Assembly (NCBI GenBank): GCA_001873375.1
Contig: MNZA01000170.1
Span: forward strand, 1 to 36,557
Reading direction: 5' to 3'
Source: Oscillatoriales cyanobacterium CG2_30_44_21
Lineage (GTDB): Bacteria > Cyanobacteriota > Cyanobacteriia > Pseudanabaenales > Pseudanabaenaceae
Length of the DNA stretch: 36,557 nucleotides
The position numbers and the translations under genes are program-made. The notes beneath the pieces were generated by a model, which saw only the letters and a program-made list of their open reading frames with translations, did no database searches and had not been told where the DNA came from. Shown here piece by piece: positions 27,984 through 36,390 of the stretch. The first letter of the stretch is position 1. Each line of letters begins with the position of its first letter.

Positions 27984-28402
27984 TGCTCTATTTCCTGCTT
28001 AGTTGGGTTATAGACAATCAGGCTTATACCTTGATTTTTAATAACAAGCTGAATCAATTCTAATTTAAAGAATGTTTCGTAAGTTGCGATCGGTACAGCC
28101 AAATACATTATCCTCTCTGGTTGCTTTTGGCTAAGCACAGCTTTGTAATTAATAAATTGCCCCAAAGCTCTATGAAACTCAGAAATTGCCGAACTACCAA
28201 TAAAGCTTTTAATTTCAACTGCGATTTTTTCACCATCACGTTCAGCAGCAATTATTTTTTCAGCAGCTAAATCAATATAAATTTCAACCCCACCAAAATC
28301 TAAGTACAGTGGATCATCGGTGATTGCCCAGCCTTCTTTTTCTAGCCCTATTTTGACTGTATCGTGAAAAATATCTTTTGCAGGCATAAAATTAAGTAAC
28401 AT
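27971..28402 (-). CDS. xisH: XisH-like protein (PD-(D/E)XK-like fold), overlaps xisI by 13 nt
   Basis: MPAKDIFHDTVKIGLEKEGWAITDDPLYLDFGGVEIYIDLAAEKIIAAERDGEKIAVEIKSFIGSSAISEFHRALGQFINYKAVL. Confidence 0.93.
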   Translation of the reverse strand: MLLNFMPAKDIFHDTVKIGLEKEGWAITDDPLYLDFGGVEIYIDLAAEKIIAAERDGEKIAVEIKSFIGSSAISEFHRALGQFINYKAVLSQKQPERIMYLAVPIATYETFFKLELIQLVIKNQGISLIVYNPTKQEIEQWIN

Positions 28403-28442
28403 TCCAACAAGTATTTACCAAGACTGACCAAAATACACCTAA

Positions 28443-28949
28443 TTATGACTGTACTTTGTTTTTCTGTCTCCACTCTGGCGGGAGTTCAACACTTACTTTG
28501 ATATCTATGGTTCCTGAATTTTGATTAAAGTTCATAATAGTTAGCTTAACAAATTGCTCCAACTCTTGCTCTGTTGCAGTCTGTGATTGCGAAAAAGACC
28601 TTAATCGATATCCTTCGGTTTCGCTCCAATGGGGAATACTATGACGACTACCTGTATTTTGTTCTGGACTATCTGCCATATTAGTAATCTTTTTAAAATA
28701 TTTGTATAAAGTTTTGCATAGGTAAACCTCTACACCTTTTGGACTTTTGACTAAATTCTTGGCAATCTCAGTGGGCGTATGTCCACACAGCAAACTTCGC
28801 AAATACAGCTTTTCTGTTGGATTTAAACCCTTACGAGAATTAGGAGCAACTTCTTGTTTGACCTTCGCAAATCGTTCGTAAATTTTGTCTAAGTCCCAGT
28901 AATATTGTGCTTCAGCAAATATCTTTTCCTCGTCAATCATAAATTCCAC
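28443..28949 (-). CDS. Stand-alone HTH protein (LuxR/VMAP-N-like HTH)
   Basis: RKGLNPTEKLYLRSLLCGHTPTEIAKNLVKSPKGVEVYLCKTLYKYFKKITN resembles the HTH that heads many cyanobacterial multidomain effectors. GTG start at 28949 or ATG at 28940. Confidence 0.65.
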   Translation of the reverse strand: MEFMIDEEKIFAEAQYYWDLDKIYERFAKVKQEVAPNSRKGLNPTEKLYLRSLLCGHTPTEIAKNLVKSPKGVEVYLCKTLYKYFKKITNMADSPEQNTGSRHSIPHWSETEGYRLRSFSQSQTATEQELEQFVKLTIMNFNQNSGTIDIKVSVELPPEWRQKNKVQS

Positions 28950-28979
28950 CTAAATAGTAGCTAATGACTAGCAAAATTC

Positions 28980-29020
28980 ATAGCATATGCTAGGTAAAGC
29001 TTAGCAAAAGAATATGCTAT
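28980..29020. promoter_or_regulatory. Nested inverted repeat in the divergent promoter between the HTH gene and the vWA gene (candidate operator)
   Basis: atagcatat-gctaggtaaagcttagc-aaaaga-atatgctat: outer ATAGCATAT/ATATGCTAT with inner GCTA/TAGC. Confidence 0.5.
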
Positions 29021-29053
29021 TGTTATAAAAATTCTCAAGTAGATATAACAGTT

Positions 29054-29728
29054 ATGGCAGTTAATTACCGTGATTTTCCTGAAGCCTACGAGAATACTGA
29101 AGCAAGATGTCCTGTAGTACTTGTGCTTGATGTTTCGGGATCGATGTCAGGGGAGCCAATTAGACAATTAAATGAGGGGCTAAGAGTTCTAAAAAAAGCA
29201 TTGGAAGATGACCCAACTGCGAGTTTGCGTGTAGAAGTAGCAGTTGTTACATTTGGGGCTTCAGTTAGCCTTGCCCATGATTTTGCCACGATGGATGCGT
29301 TTAACCCTCCAACACTTAGCGCAGATGGTGGCACGCCTATGGGTGAAGGACTTGAATATGCTCTGCAATTAGTGGCTGAACGAAAAGAGCAGTACAAAAA
29401 TCATGGTCTAAAATATTATCAGCCTTGGGTATGGCTGATTACAGATGGTTATCCAAATGGCAACTCGCCTTGGCAAGAAGCTGCTCAGAAAATTCATCAA
29501 GAGCATAAAAACAAGAAAATCTCTTTCTTTGCCGTGGCGGTTGAGGGAGCCGATATGAACCAACTCAAGCAGGTTTCTCCGCCAGATCGTACTCCTGTTA
29601 AATTGAACGGACTTGACTTTAAGACGATGTTTTTATGGCTAAGTAGATCAGTGGGCAAAACAGCTAGTGGCAAAGTTGGTGAAGAAGGGCAAACTAAACT
29701 AGAGCCAATTGGTTGGGGAAGTGTTTAA
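29054..29728 (+). CDS. TerY-like von Willebrand factor A domain protein
   Basis: LVLDVSGSMSGEPIRQLNEGLRVLKKAL (MIDAS), GGTPMGEGLEYAL, WLITDGYPNG. Confidence 0.93.
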   Translation: MAVNYRDFPEAYENTEARCPVVLVLDVSGSMSGEPIRQLNEGLRVLKKALEDDPTASLRVEVAVVTFGASVSLAHDFATMDAFNPPTLSADGGTPMGEGLEYALQLVAERKEQYKNHGLKYYQPWVWLITDGYPNGNSPWQEAAQKIHQEHKNKKISFFAVAVEGADMNQLKQVSPPDRTPVKLNGLDFKTMFLWLSRSVGKTASGKVGEEGQTKLEPIGWGSV

Positions 29729-31389
29729 TGTGGGGATGGGGAAGTAATCAAGGTAAATCTCAAAATCAGGCTTCAACAAGAAGCCAGTGGAGAGCGATCG
29801 CCCGTTTCGAGATGGGGACAAGCCACATATCAACGCAAACGCCTTGTCAAGACTATGCAGAATATAAGCCATATGGCAATGATTACTTGATTGGAGCCGT
29901 ATCTGATGGGGCAGGGAGCCGCAGTTTGTCCCATTATGGCTCTAAGATTGCTGTTGAGACTACTATAAAATTTTTTACAGAAAAACTAGAAACCTCACGA
30001 AGCAAGTCATTCTTGTCACAAGATGGTGTGCAAATAGTTTTTCGAGAATTGATTGAAGTCGTTAGACATGAAATAGAAATAGCGGCGCAGGATTACTATC
30101 GGGAGAAGGGTAAAAAAGTTAGTGTGGGTGAATTTGCTTGTACTCTTCTGGCTTTTATCGCCTTTCCAGATGGCATAGCAGCTATGCAATTAGGTGACGG
30201 TTTCATTGTTGTCAGAAACTATCAAGGTAAAGGCTATGACTTACTTTTTGAGCCAAGCAAAGGCGAATACGCAAATGAAACTACCTTTGTAACTTCATCT
30301 TCCACGCATATTCAGCAAGATCTACAGATAACTTACAAAGCTAATCCTGTTAGCTTTATTTGTGCCTCAACTGATGGTCTAGAAAATTTAGCTCTCAATT
30401 TACGAAACAATGTAGCTTATCCGAAGTTTTTTGTCCCCCTCGAAAAATATATTCAAGAAACGATAGAGCCAGAGAAAGACGGCTACCTTATAGCTTTTTT
30501 AAATCATGAGACAGTTAATCGTAAGACTGATGATGATAAGACTATTTTGTTATGCGTCGATGTAAATGCTGATCCCGTCACAGAAATAAATTTAGGTGAT
30601 ACACCGACATCTAAAATACCTAGTTCACTGCCTCCGTCACAAACTCCACCGCCTGTGATTGGCTATCCGCCACCTATTCCCTTGCCTTCAGGCAGGAGAA
30701 CACCTAAACCATCTCCCGCAGATGTAATTACTACCCAAACTCCGTTTCCAACAGAAACGGATGACATTACTTATACAGCGCCTACATCAACGAAAAAGAT
30801 AAAAACAAAAGATTCACCTGTTTTAATAGGTCTTTTTCTATTTTCAAGTTTTCTGTATGTCTATTTTGCGACACTTGCAGCTTATCTTTTAGTTGAAAAA
30901 ATTCATCAAAACCGTCCTGAATTACAAATAACCATTGAAGTTTTGTGGAACAAAGCAGCAATTGGTTCTATACCAATTTGGGTTGCTACGATTTTTATTA
31001 TTGTTCTAACACTTTGGTCAATATTTTCTGGATTATATGCCACTGATAATGATATCGATAAAGATCGAAGATCCAAAAAAGATCAAAAATTCAAAAGTAC
31101 AAAAAAAGAAACTATACAGAGCTTAATTAAAAGTTTTAAACCAAATTTTGGCGAAATTATTTCTGTTTGTTTACCAGTTTTTGCTCTAACTTTGGCGCTC
31201 CTAACATCAATACACTTAAATAATACTTTTCCAAATACAAAAAGCTCAAACTCGAATAGTCAAAAAACTCAACAAACAGAAATTAGAAATAATTCTGGGG
31301 AATCGGCAAAAACCTTGAACGATCCCTGCAATGGTAAAAATGATTTTATGCGTCGAAAGTTATATCAAATCTTCAGATTACCAAAATGA
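29728..31389 (+). CDS. PP2C-like protein phosphatase with proline-rich linker and C-terminal TM helices
   Basis: TPCQDYAEYKPYG, AVSDGAGSRSLSHYGSKIAVE, LLAFIAFPDGIAAMQLGDGFIV; TMs near VLIGLFLFSSFLYVYFATLAAYLL, IPIWVATIFIIVLTLWSIFSG and ISVCLPVFALTLALLTS. ATG at 29728 overlaps the vWA stop (TAATG). Confidence 0.85.
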   Translation: MWGWGSNQGKSQNQASTRSQWRAIARFEMGTSHISTQTPCQDYAEYKPYGNDYLIGAVSDGAGSRSLSHYGSKIAVETTIKFFTEKLETSRSKSFLSQDGVQIVFRELIEVVRHEIEIAAQDYYREKGKKVSVGEFACTLLAFIAFPDGIAAMQLGDGFIVVRNYQGKGYDLLFEPSKGEYANETTFVTSSSTHIQQDLQITYKANPVSFICASTDGLENLALNLRNNVAYPKFFVPLEKYIQETIEPEKDGYLIAFLNHETVNRKTDDDKTILLCVDVNADPVTEINLGDTPTSKIPSSLPPSQTPPPVIGYPPPIPLPSGRRTPKPSPADVITTQTPFPTETDDITYTAPTSTKKIKTKDSPVLIGLFLFSSFLYVYFATLAAYLLVEKIHQNRPELQITIEVLWNKAAIGSIPIWVATIFIIVLTLWSIFSGLYATDNDIDKDRRSKKDQKFKSTKKETIQSLIKSFKPNFGEIISVCLPVFALTLALLTSIHLNNTFPNTKSSNSNSQKTQQTEIRNNSGESAKTLNDPCNGKNDFMRRKLYQIFRLPK

Positions 31390-31482
31390 TAAATCCTTTA
31401 ATTTAAGCCTAGCTTTAATAAATTGGATTTATCTAATGTTTTATTCATATAAAAGACAAGTTAGTCGCGTAAGCAAAAAACA

Positions 31483-32700
31483 ATGAAAGATGATCAGGGA
31501 AAATCATTTAATTTCAATGGTGAACCTTTTGGCAGTGGTGGGGAAGGAAAAATCTATAGGATAAATCGACCAGGTTTTGTTGTTAAAATTTATGAAAAGC
31601 TACCCACTCCAGAACAAGTTAGCAAACTAAAAGTAATGATTGCTAATCCTCCCAAAACTTCTCCAAGCGATCCTGGTGATGTGGCGATCGCCTGGCCAAC
31701 TAGCTTAGTCTATAAGGGAAAGCAATGCATTGGGTTTTTAATGCCTGAAATAGGTAGAAACGTCCAGTTTATTCAAGTGTATAATCCCAAGAGTCGTAAA
31801 AAGATATTGCCTAAATGCAATTGGTTATTTCTTCACACAGCAGCACGAAATTTTACAGAAATAGTTAAGGATTTACATAAATCGGGCTATGTAATAGGTG
31901 ACATTAAACCGCAAAATATTCTAGTTAATGATCGGGCTTTCGTTTCCGTAGTTGATACAGACTCATTCCAAGTCAAGAATGGCAATACTGTTTATAGATG
32001 TCATGTCGTAACTGAAGGATTTACGCCTCCAGAAATGCTGGGGTTTGACACTTCAAATATTACCCAAACTCTCTATCATGACCGCTATCGCGTAGCCTTA
32101 ATAATCTACCACCTATTGTTTACTAGACACCCGTTTAATGAGGGAACCTGGCAAGATTCGGGCGATGAGCAAAGCCAAGTAGACAAGATGAAAAATGGAA
32201 TATGGCTATATAACTCGCAGGGCTTATTAAAATTTCACATATCAACAATACCCTTACAGGTCATTCACCCAAAGCTTCAGGAGCTATTTAAACGATGTTT
32301 TAATGATGGTCACAAAGACGCAACCAAGAGACCATCAGCAGAAGATTGGAGTGCTGCTTTGAAAGTAGCTATTAATGATCTTACTTCTTGCGGCAAAATT
32401 GATACCCATAAGTATAGTCGAACCTACGGTAAGTGCTATTGGTGCGAAAGAAAAAATATTTTGAATGGGGTAGATATTTTTGAGGGCTCAGCAAAACCTG
32501 TTATTTCGCTCCCGCCGCCAAGCAATCCTCCCGTTCAGACTACTCCCAGTACACCGATACCGACACCATCGCCGCCACTACCCACGAAAAAAATAATTGG
32601 TTTTGTGCTTTTAGCTATAGCGACAATTTGCTTTATCGGGGGCGCTATACCATTCGGTTTTATTTTAGGATTTATTGGTTTTAGCTGCTTTTCTGATTAA
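31483..32700 (+). CDS. TerY-P-type atypical protein kinase with zinc-ribbon-like segment and C-terminal TM helices
   Basis: FGSGGEGKIYRI, VIGDIKPQNILVNDRAFVSVVDTDSFQV (DTDSFQ replaces DFG), C-terminal CGKIDTHKYSRTYGKCYWCERK, proline-rich linker, TMs. Confidence 0.88.
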   Translation: MKDDQGKSFNFNGEPFGSGGEGKIYRINRPGFVVKIYEKLPTPEQVSKLKVMIANPPKTSPSDPGDVAIAWPTSLVYKGKQCIGFLMPEIGRNVQFIQVYNPKSRKKILPKCNWLFLHTAARNFTEIVKDLHKSGYVIGDIKPQNILVNDRAFVSVVDTDSFQVKNGNTVYRCHVVTEGFTPPEMLGFDTSNITQTLYHDRYRVALIIYHLLFTRHPFNEGTWQDSGDEQSQVDKMKNGIWLYNSQGLLKFHISTIPLQVIHPKLQELFKRCFNDGHKDATKRPSAEDWSAALKVAINDLTSCGKIDTHKYSRTYGKCYWCERKNILNGVDIFEGSAKPVISLPPPSNPPVQTTPSTPIPTPSPPLPTKKIIGFVLLAIATICFIGGAIPFGFILGFIGFSCFSD

Positions 32701-32706
32701 TAACTA

Positions 32707-33690
32707 TTACTTTGTCATCGCTTGACATAACTCAATGATTGCCGTTTGCAAAGTTGCCGTTTCCTCTTTGCCATGTTTGAGGTCAGCTTCTAAACGCAAC
32801 AAAATACTTAGCGATCGCATTAACTTTTGACTGTTTAAACCTTGTACTTCTTGCTTTAAAAAATAAACCCGTTTAGGATTGCCAATTTCTGCCGCATCTG
32901 CGATCGCCTTATCATCCCTTTCGCCCGACTCTTGCATTAATTTAATCCAGAGCCATGTCCGAAACTGCCCCACCAAAGTGGCACAAATCCGCAATCCCGC
33001 TTCATTATTTCGCAATAACTCACCGATCAAAGACAGCGATCGGCTTGTATCGGCGGTACGAATTGCCCCCGCCAATTGCAAACTATTGTGAGCCGATGCT
33101 TGGATTAATGGCGTAATTTCTTTCGCGGTCATCGGCTTGGCATTGCCATGATGCGATAGTTGTAACTTTTGCAACTCCATAGTCAATCGTCGGCTGTCAC
33201 TTCCGATCGCATCAACTAACAGGTCAATGGCATCATTGGTTAGTTTCAAATCAATTTCTACGGCAGATTGCTTAACTAACTGGGCGATCGCATCTGTCTT
33301 CCAAGGCGGAATTAAAGAAAACTCTAAAACCTTGGCATATTTTTGAATTAACTTAGTAGATTTGGCTCTGCCATCAGGTTTATTGGCAGTAGTAAATAGG
33401 ATGTAAGAATCGTCAGGTAAATGATTAAATGTTCGCTCCAATTCGGCAAGCAATGACTCGGAGCAGCGTTGGGCGATCGCGGTGTCGGCAAGCCATGTCA
33501 AACGACCACCCATCCCAAAAGGAGCAGTCGCCGCTTGGTTTAAACCATCCATCACTTCTAGATCGCCGCTAGCGTTGATTTTTATATAGTTAAAATCTTT
33601 CCACAGGGGATCGATATACTTATTAATTAACTTTTTTGTTGCTTGATTAATTTGATAATCATCATCTCCCCAATAAAAGTAGACAGGCAT
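32707..33690 (-). CDS. holA: DNA polymerase III subunit delta
   Basis: MPVYFYWGDDDYQINQA, SLLAELERTFNHLPDDSYILFTTANKPDGRAKSTKLIQKYAKVLEF, IGSDSRRLTMELQKLQL. Confidence 0.9.
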   Translation of the reverse strand: MPVYFYWGDDDYQINQATKKLINKYIDPLWKDFNYIKINASGDLEVMDGLNQAATAPFGMGGRLTWLADTAIAQRCSESLLAELERTFNHLPDDSYILFTTANKPDGRAKSTKLIQKYAKVLEFSLIPPWKTDAIAQLVKQSAVEIDLKLTNDAIDLLVDAIGSDSRRLTMELQKLQLSHHGNAKPMTAKEITPLIQASAHNSLQLAGAIRTADTSRSLSLIGELLRNNEAGLRICATLVGQFRTWLWIKLMQESGERDDKAIADAAEIGNPKRVYFLKQEVQGLNSQKLMRSLSILLRLEADLKHGKEETATLQTAIIELCQAMTK

Positions 33691-33731
33691 TGTATGATTA
33701 TTCCAACTATGTGGTGTGGTGCAGAGGATTA

Positions 33732-34424
33732 ATGATTACTAGAAGTAAAGTAAGCAGTCAGGCAAGACCAAAAAAGCCCAAAGCTCTTGCCAATCAAATC
33801 GATCACTATGAGGTTTGGGGAAAGAGAAGCTTTGATATTTTATTTGCTTTAGCCGTCTTAATCCTGTTGTCACCAGTATATTTAACCATTGCTCTTTTGG
33901 TGTTGATTAGCTCACGGGGATCAATATTTTACATTCACCAAAGGGTGGGTTTAAACGGACGGGAATTTAAATGTATTAAATTTAGAACCATGATTGATGG
34001 AGCTGAGCAGTTATTAGAAAATTACTTGGACTCCTGCCCCATCAGTCGTGCTGAATATGAGTCTTCCTTCAAGTTAAAGCAAGATCCGCGCATTACTGGG
34101 ATTGGTAAGTTTTTAAGAACCACCAGCCTCGATGAGCTACCCCAGTTTTGGAATGTTTTGGTTGGTGATATGAGTGTGGTGGGTCCACGCCCTCTCGTAC
34201 AGGCGGAGTTAATCAGGTATGGCAATAGGATTGATGAAGTGTTGAGTGTGCGCCCCGGAATCGCGGGGCTGTGGCAAGTGTCAGGTCGCAATGACATCCC
34301 CTATGCGAAGCGAGTTCAGCTTGATGCAAGCTATGTCAAGCTAATGTCTCTGGGCTTAGATATTAAGCTAATCCTCAATACGGTTTTAGTGGTGATTTTC
34401 CCTTGGGGAAATGGAGCGTATTAA
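33732..34424 (+). CDS. Bacterial sugar transferase (undecaprenyl-phosphate sugar phosphotransferase, WbaP/WcaJ-type)
   Basis: KRSFDILFALAVLILLSPVYL, GREFKCIKFRTMI, RITGIGKFLRTTSLDELPQFWNVLVGDMSVVGPRPLV, RPGIAGLWQVSGRNDI. ATG at 33732 preferred over 33690. Confidence 0.93.
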   Translation: MITRSKVSSQARPKKPKALANQIDHYEVWGKRSFDILFALAVLILLSPVYLTIALLVLISSRGSIFYIHQRVGLNGREFKCIKFRTMIDGAEQLLENYLDSCPISRAEYESSFKLKQDPRITGIGKFLRTTSLDELPQFWNVLVGDMSVVGPRPLVQAELIRYGNRIDEVLSVRPGIAGLWQVSGRNDIPYAKRVQLDASYVKLMSLGLDIKLILNTVLVVIFPWGNGAY

Positions 34425-34428
34425 CACC

Positions 34429-34461
34429 AAATTAAGAAAAGGCGCAGCCATTTCTTAATTT
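34429..34461. repeat. Palindrome of the ATACCA...AAAGAAATGGCGYAGCCATTTCTTTATTT family
   Basis: aaattaagaaa-aggcgcagcc-atttcttaattt; relatives at 16314-16346 and about 29-67. Confidence 0.7.
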
Positions 34462-34498
34462 CAAAAACCAAAAATGACGGCGATTTTGATTACAGACT

Positions 34499-34563
34499 AT
34501 TAACCCAGAAATAATTTTAAAAGCGTTGCTTCGCAACGCTTTTAAAATTATTTCTGGGTTAAT
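34499..34563. repeat. 31-bp-arm palindrome with GCGTTGC-TTC-GCAACGC core
   Basis: attaacccagaaataattttaaaagcgttgc ttc gcaacgcttttaaaattatttctgggttaat. Confidence 0.95.
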
Positions 34564-34612
34564 TTAATACCAAAGGATGCGGCGCTAATCTTTTGAATGG
34601 AAATATCTTAAT

Positions 34613-34649
34613 AAAAAAAGTTGCGGCGCGAAGCGCCGCAACTTTTTTT
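34613..34649. repeat. Palindrome, AGTTGCGGCGC-GAA-GCGCCGCAACT core, between convergent genes
   Basis: aaaaaaagttgcggcgc gaa gcgccgcaacttttttt. Confidence 0.95.
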
Positions 34650-34668
34650 TAACGCAAGGCGCAGCAGT

Positions 34669-35604
34669 TTAATTTCTACGACTGCGGGCTGTGGGTTTGG
34701 AAGAAAGATCGAACTCCAAAGCGGCAGCCATGCCCCAAAGCAGAAAGGCAAGAATCCAGAAAAACTCGGTTGGTTCACCACTTTGATAGGGTTTGCAAGG
34801 CTCGCTAGAGTTGATGCTGTAGTTGAACCAGAGATCGCTTAGAAACATAGAAATACCTGCACTGCCCAGCAGTCGCCAAGACTGTGCCGCCTTGCCGCCC
34901 CAAAAAGCTAGCAAAAGAATTGTCGCGACAATCAGCAACCAAATATCGCCAAGGGCATAGACGGTATTGAGAATTTTGCCTGTGTATTGATCTTCGGTGA
35001 TTGCTCCACCTACGCCAAAAGTGACATAAGCTGCCATTGCGATACCGACAAAACCTACACCACCAACGATCGCCCATTGTTTGGGATAAAGATTAAGTCG
35101 GCGACCAATCACAGACATTGCCATGCCCCATGCCAAAAATGCATAGGTGGCTGTGAAGAAAATATCGGCGATCGAGGGGAACGTGCTTACTAGATCAGTC
35201 GCTCCCTTTGCACCCGCTCCAATCAAACCGCTTTGATATTGAAAGTCTAGGTAACCAAAAATTAAATTGCCGATCCCCCAAGAGAGAATGCCAAGCCCTA
35301 AACCTAACCAAACTGTCCGACCATTGAGAATTTTAGGGCTGCGCCAATTTCGCAAACATAATAAGCCTGAAGCGGCGATCGCGACAGTTTGAAAAATATA
35401 AGTACCAGAGCGATACCAATTAGGTCTGAAGGTGAAATCTTTTACAACATTGATACAGCCTTGGGGCTTAATCGCTGGGGTAACTTCCGTGGGAGCGCTT
35501 AAAAATAGGTAAAACATGAGAGATACTACTGCCCATGCGATCGCTGCCCAGACAATTTGCTGTGTGGAAATCTCTGATGAAGTGGAAGATTTGACCCTAC
35601 TCAT
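34669..35604 (-). CDS. Hypothetical polytopic membrane protein
   Basis: 311 aa with about 8 hydrophobic segments; cyanobacterial-type, no specific function recognised. Confidence 0.75.
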   Translation of the reverse strand: MSRVKSSTSSEISTQQIVWAAIAWAVVSLMFYLFLSAPTEVTPAIKPQGCINVVKDFTFRPNWYRSGTYIFQTVAIAASGLLCLRNWRSPKILNGRTVWLGLGLGILSWGIGNLIFGYLDFQYQSGLIGAGAKGATDLVSTFPSIADIFFTATYAFLAWGMAMSVIGRRLNLYPKQWAIVGGVGFVGIAMAAYVTFGVGGAITEDQYTGKILNTVYALGDIWLLIVATILLLAFWGGKAAQSWRLLGSAGISMFLSDLWFNYSINSSEPCKPYQSGEPTEFFWILAFLLWGMAAALEFDLSSKPTARSRRN

Positions 35605-35687
35605 AGATCTTGAACCTTGGCTACAAACATAAAAAAATTGTTGTTTTAATAAGCTTAGAATACAGCGCTTTGCGCGGACTTAAAAAT

Positions 35688-35718
35688 TTTGAAAGTGGCG
35701 CGAAGCGCCACTTTCAAA
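35688..35718. repeat. Palindrome, core GTGGCGC-GAA-GCGCCAC
   Basis: tttgaaagtggcgc gaa gcgccactttcaaa. Confidence 0.95.
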
Positions 35719-35730
35719 TATTTTGGGTGT

Positions 35731-36390
35731 TCATCCCCACAGTTTACCTTTGGGAATCTTTTGCAGCCATGCAGTTACAGACATTGCTTCAGGAAGTTCG
35801 CTTAGAGCTTCCATGGCACTGTCTACAAAGCTACTGCTGCCGAAGTACGATGAGCCAAGTCGATGCACTTCTCCCAAAAGCATCTGTAATTTGCTTTCAT
35901 CCCAGTTGGGGATCTGCACACTATTAAGGGGATTAATTGATAATATTGCTTCCAGAGACTGGAGATTTTCGCATTGTGCAAACTTTCCTTGTTGCATAAA
36001 TCTCAGCAGGTCTTGCTTAAAAGAAACTGCCTGCCTTGTCCCGAGCAGATCTTCGACATCAAAATATACAGATTGCATCATTAGTAAGCAACCCTGCACA
36101 AGGTGAGTCCCTACCGATGAGCTAGTATTGGCGGCTGTGGCAGCTTGGGGGGCTAGCTTGACGCGCCCCCATACGCTAAAGCGTTGAGGCTCCTCTAACA
36201 ATACACAAGCTTTACCTTTGTTATCAGTTAAGTCACGCCATAGGGCTAAAGCTTCGTCTCGGTTATCGCCAAACATATTGAGTAACCGAAATGTTTGCCC
36301 TTGATACTGCAAAATCGGTATTTGTTGATCTTTATTTTGAGGGTTTTGAACGTTGACTATTTCAACGTCTTGGCGCTTCAGGATAAACAT
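35731..36390 (-). CDS. Conserved cyanobacterial hypothetical protein (Npun_F0813-like)
   Basis: MFILKRQDVEIVNVQNPQNKDQQIPILQYQGQTFRLLNMF...ALWRDLTDNKGKACVLLEEPQRFSVWGRVKL; recalled resemblance only. Confidence 0.6.
   Translation of the reverse strand: MFILKRQDVEIVNVQNPQNKDQQIPILQYQGQTFRLLNMFGDNRDEALALWRDLTDNKGKACVLLEEPQRFSVWGRVKLAPQAATAANTSSSVGTHLVQGCLLMMQSVYFDVEDLLGTRQAVSFKQDLLRFMQQGKFAQCENLQSLEAILSINPLNSVQIPNWDESKLQMLLGEVHRLGSSYFGSSSFVDSAMEALSELPEAMSVTAWLQKIPKGKLWG

Noticed and set aside
27648-28402. Evidence of a programmed DNA excision element because of XisH/XisI
   Set aside because: No XisF-type recombinase, interrupted fdxN or flanking direct repeats seen; these families are common outside such elements.
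35610-36106. Plus-strand ORFs 35610-35927 and 35723-36106
   Set aside because: Overlap the conserved minus-strand hypothetical protein gene and a repeat; no motif support.
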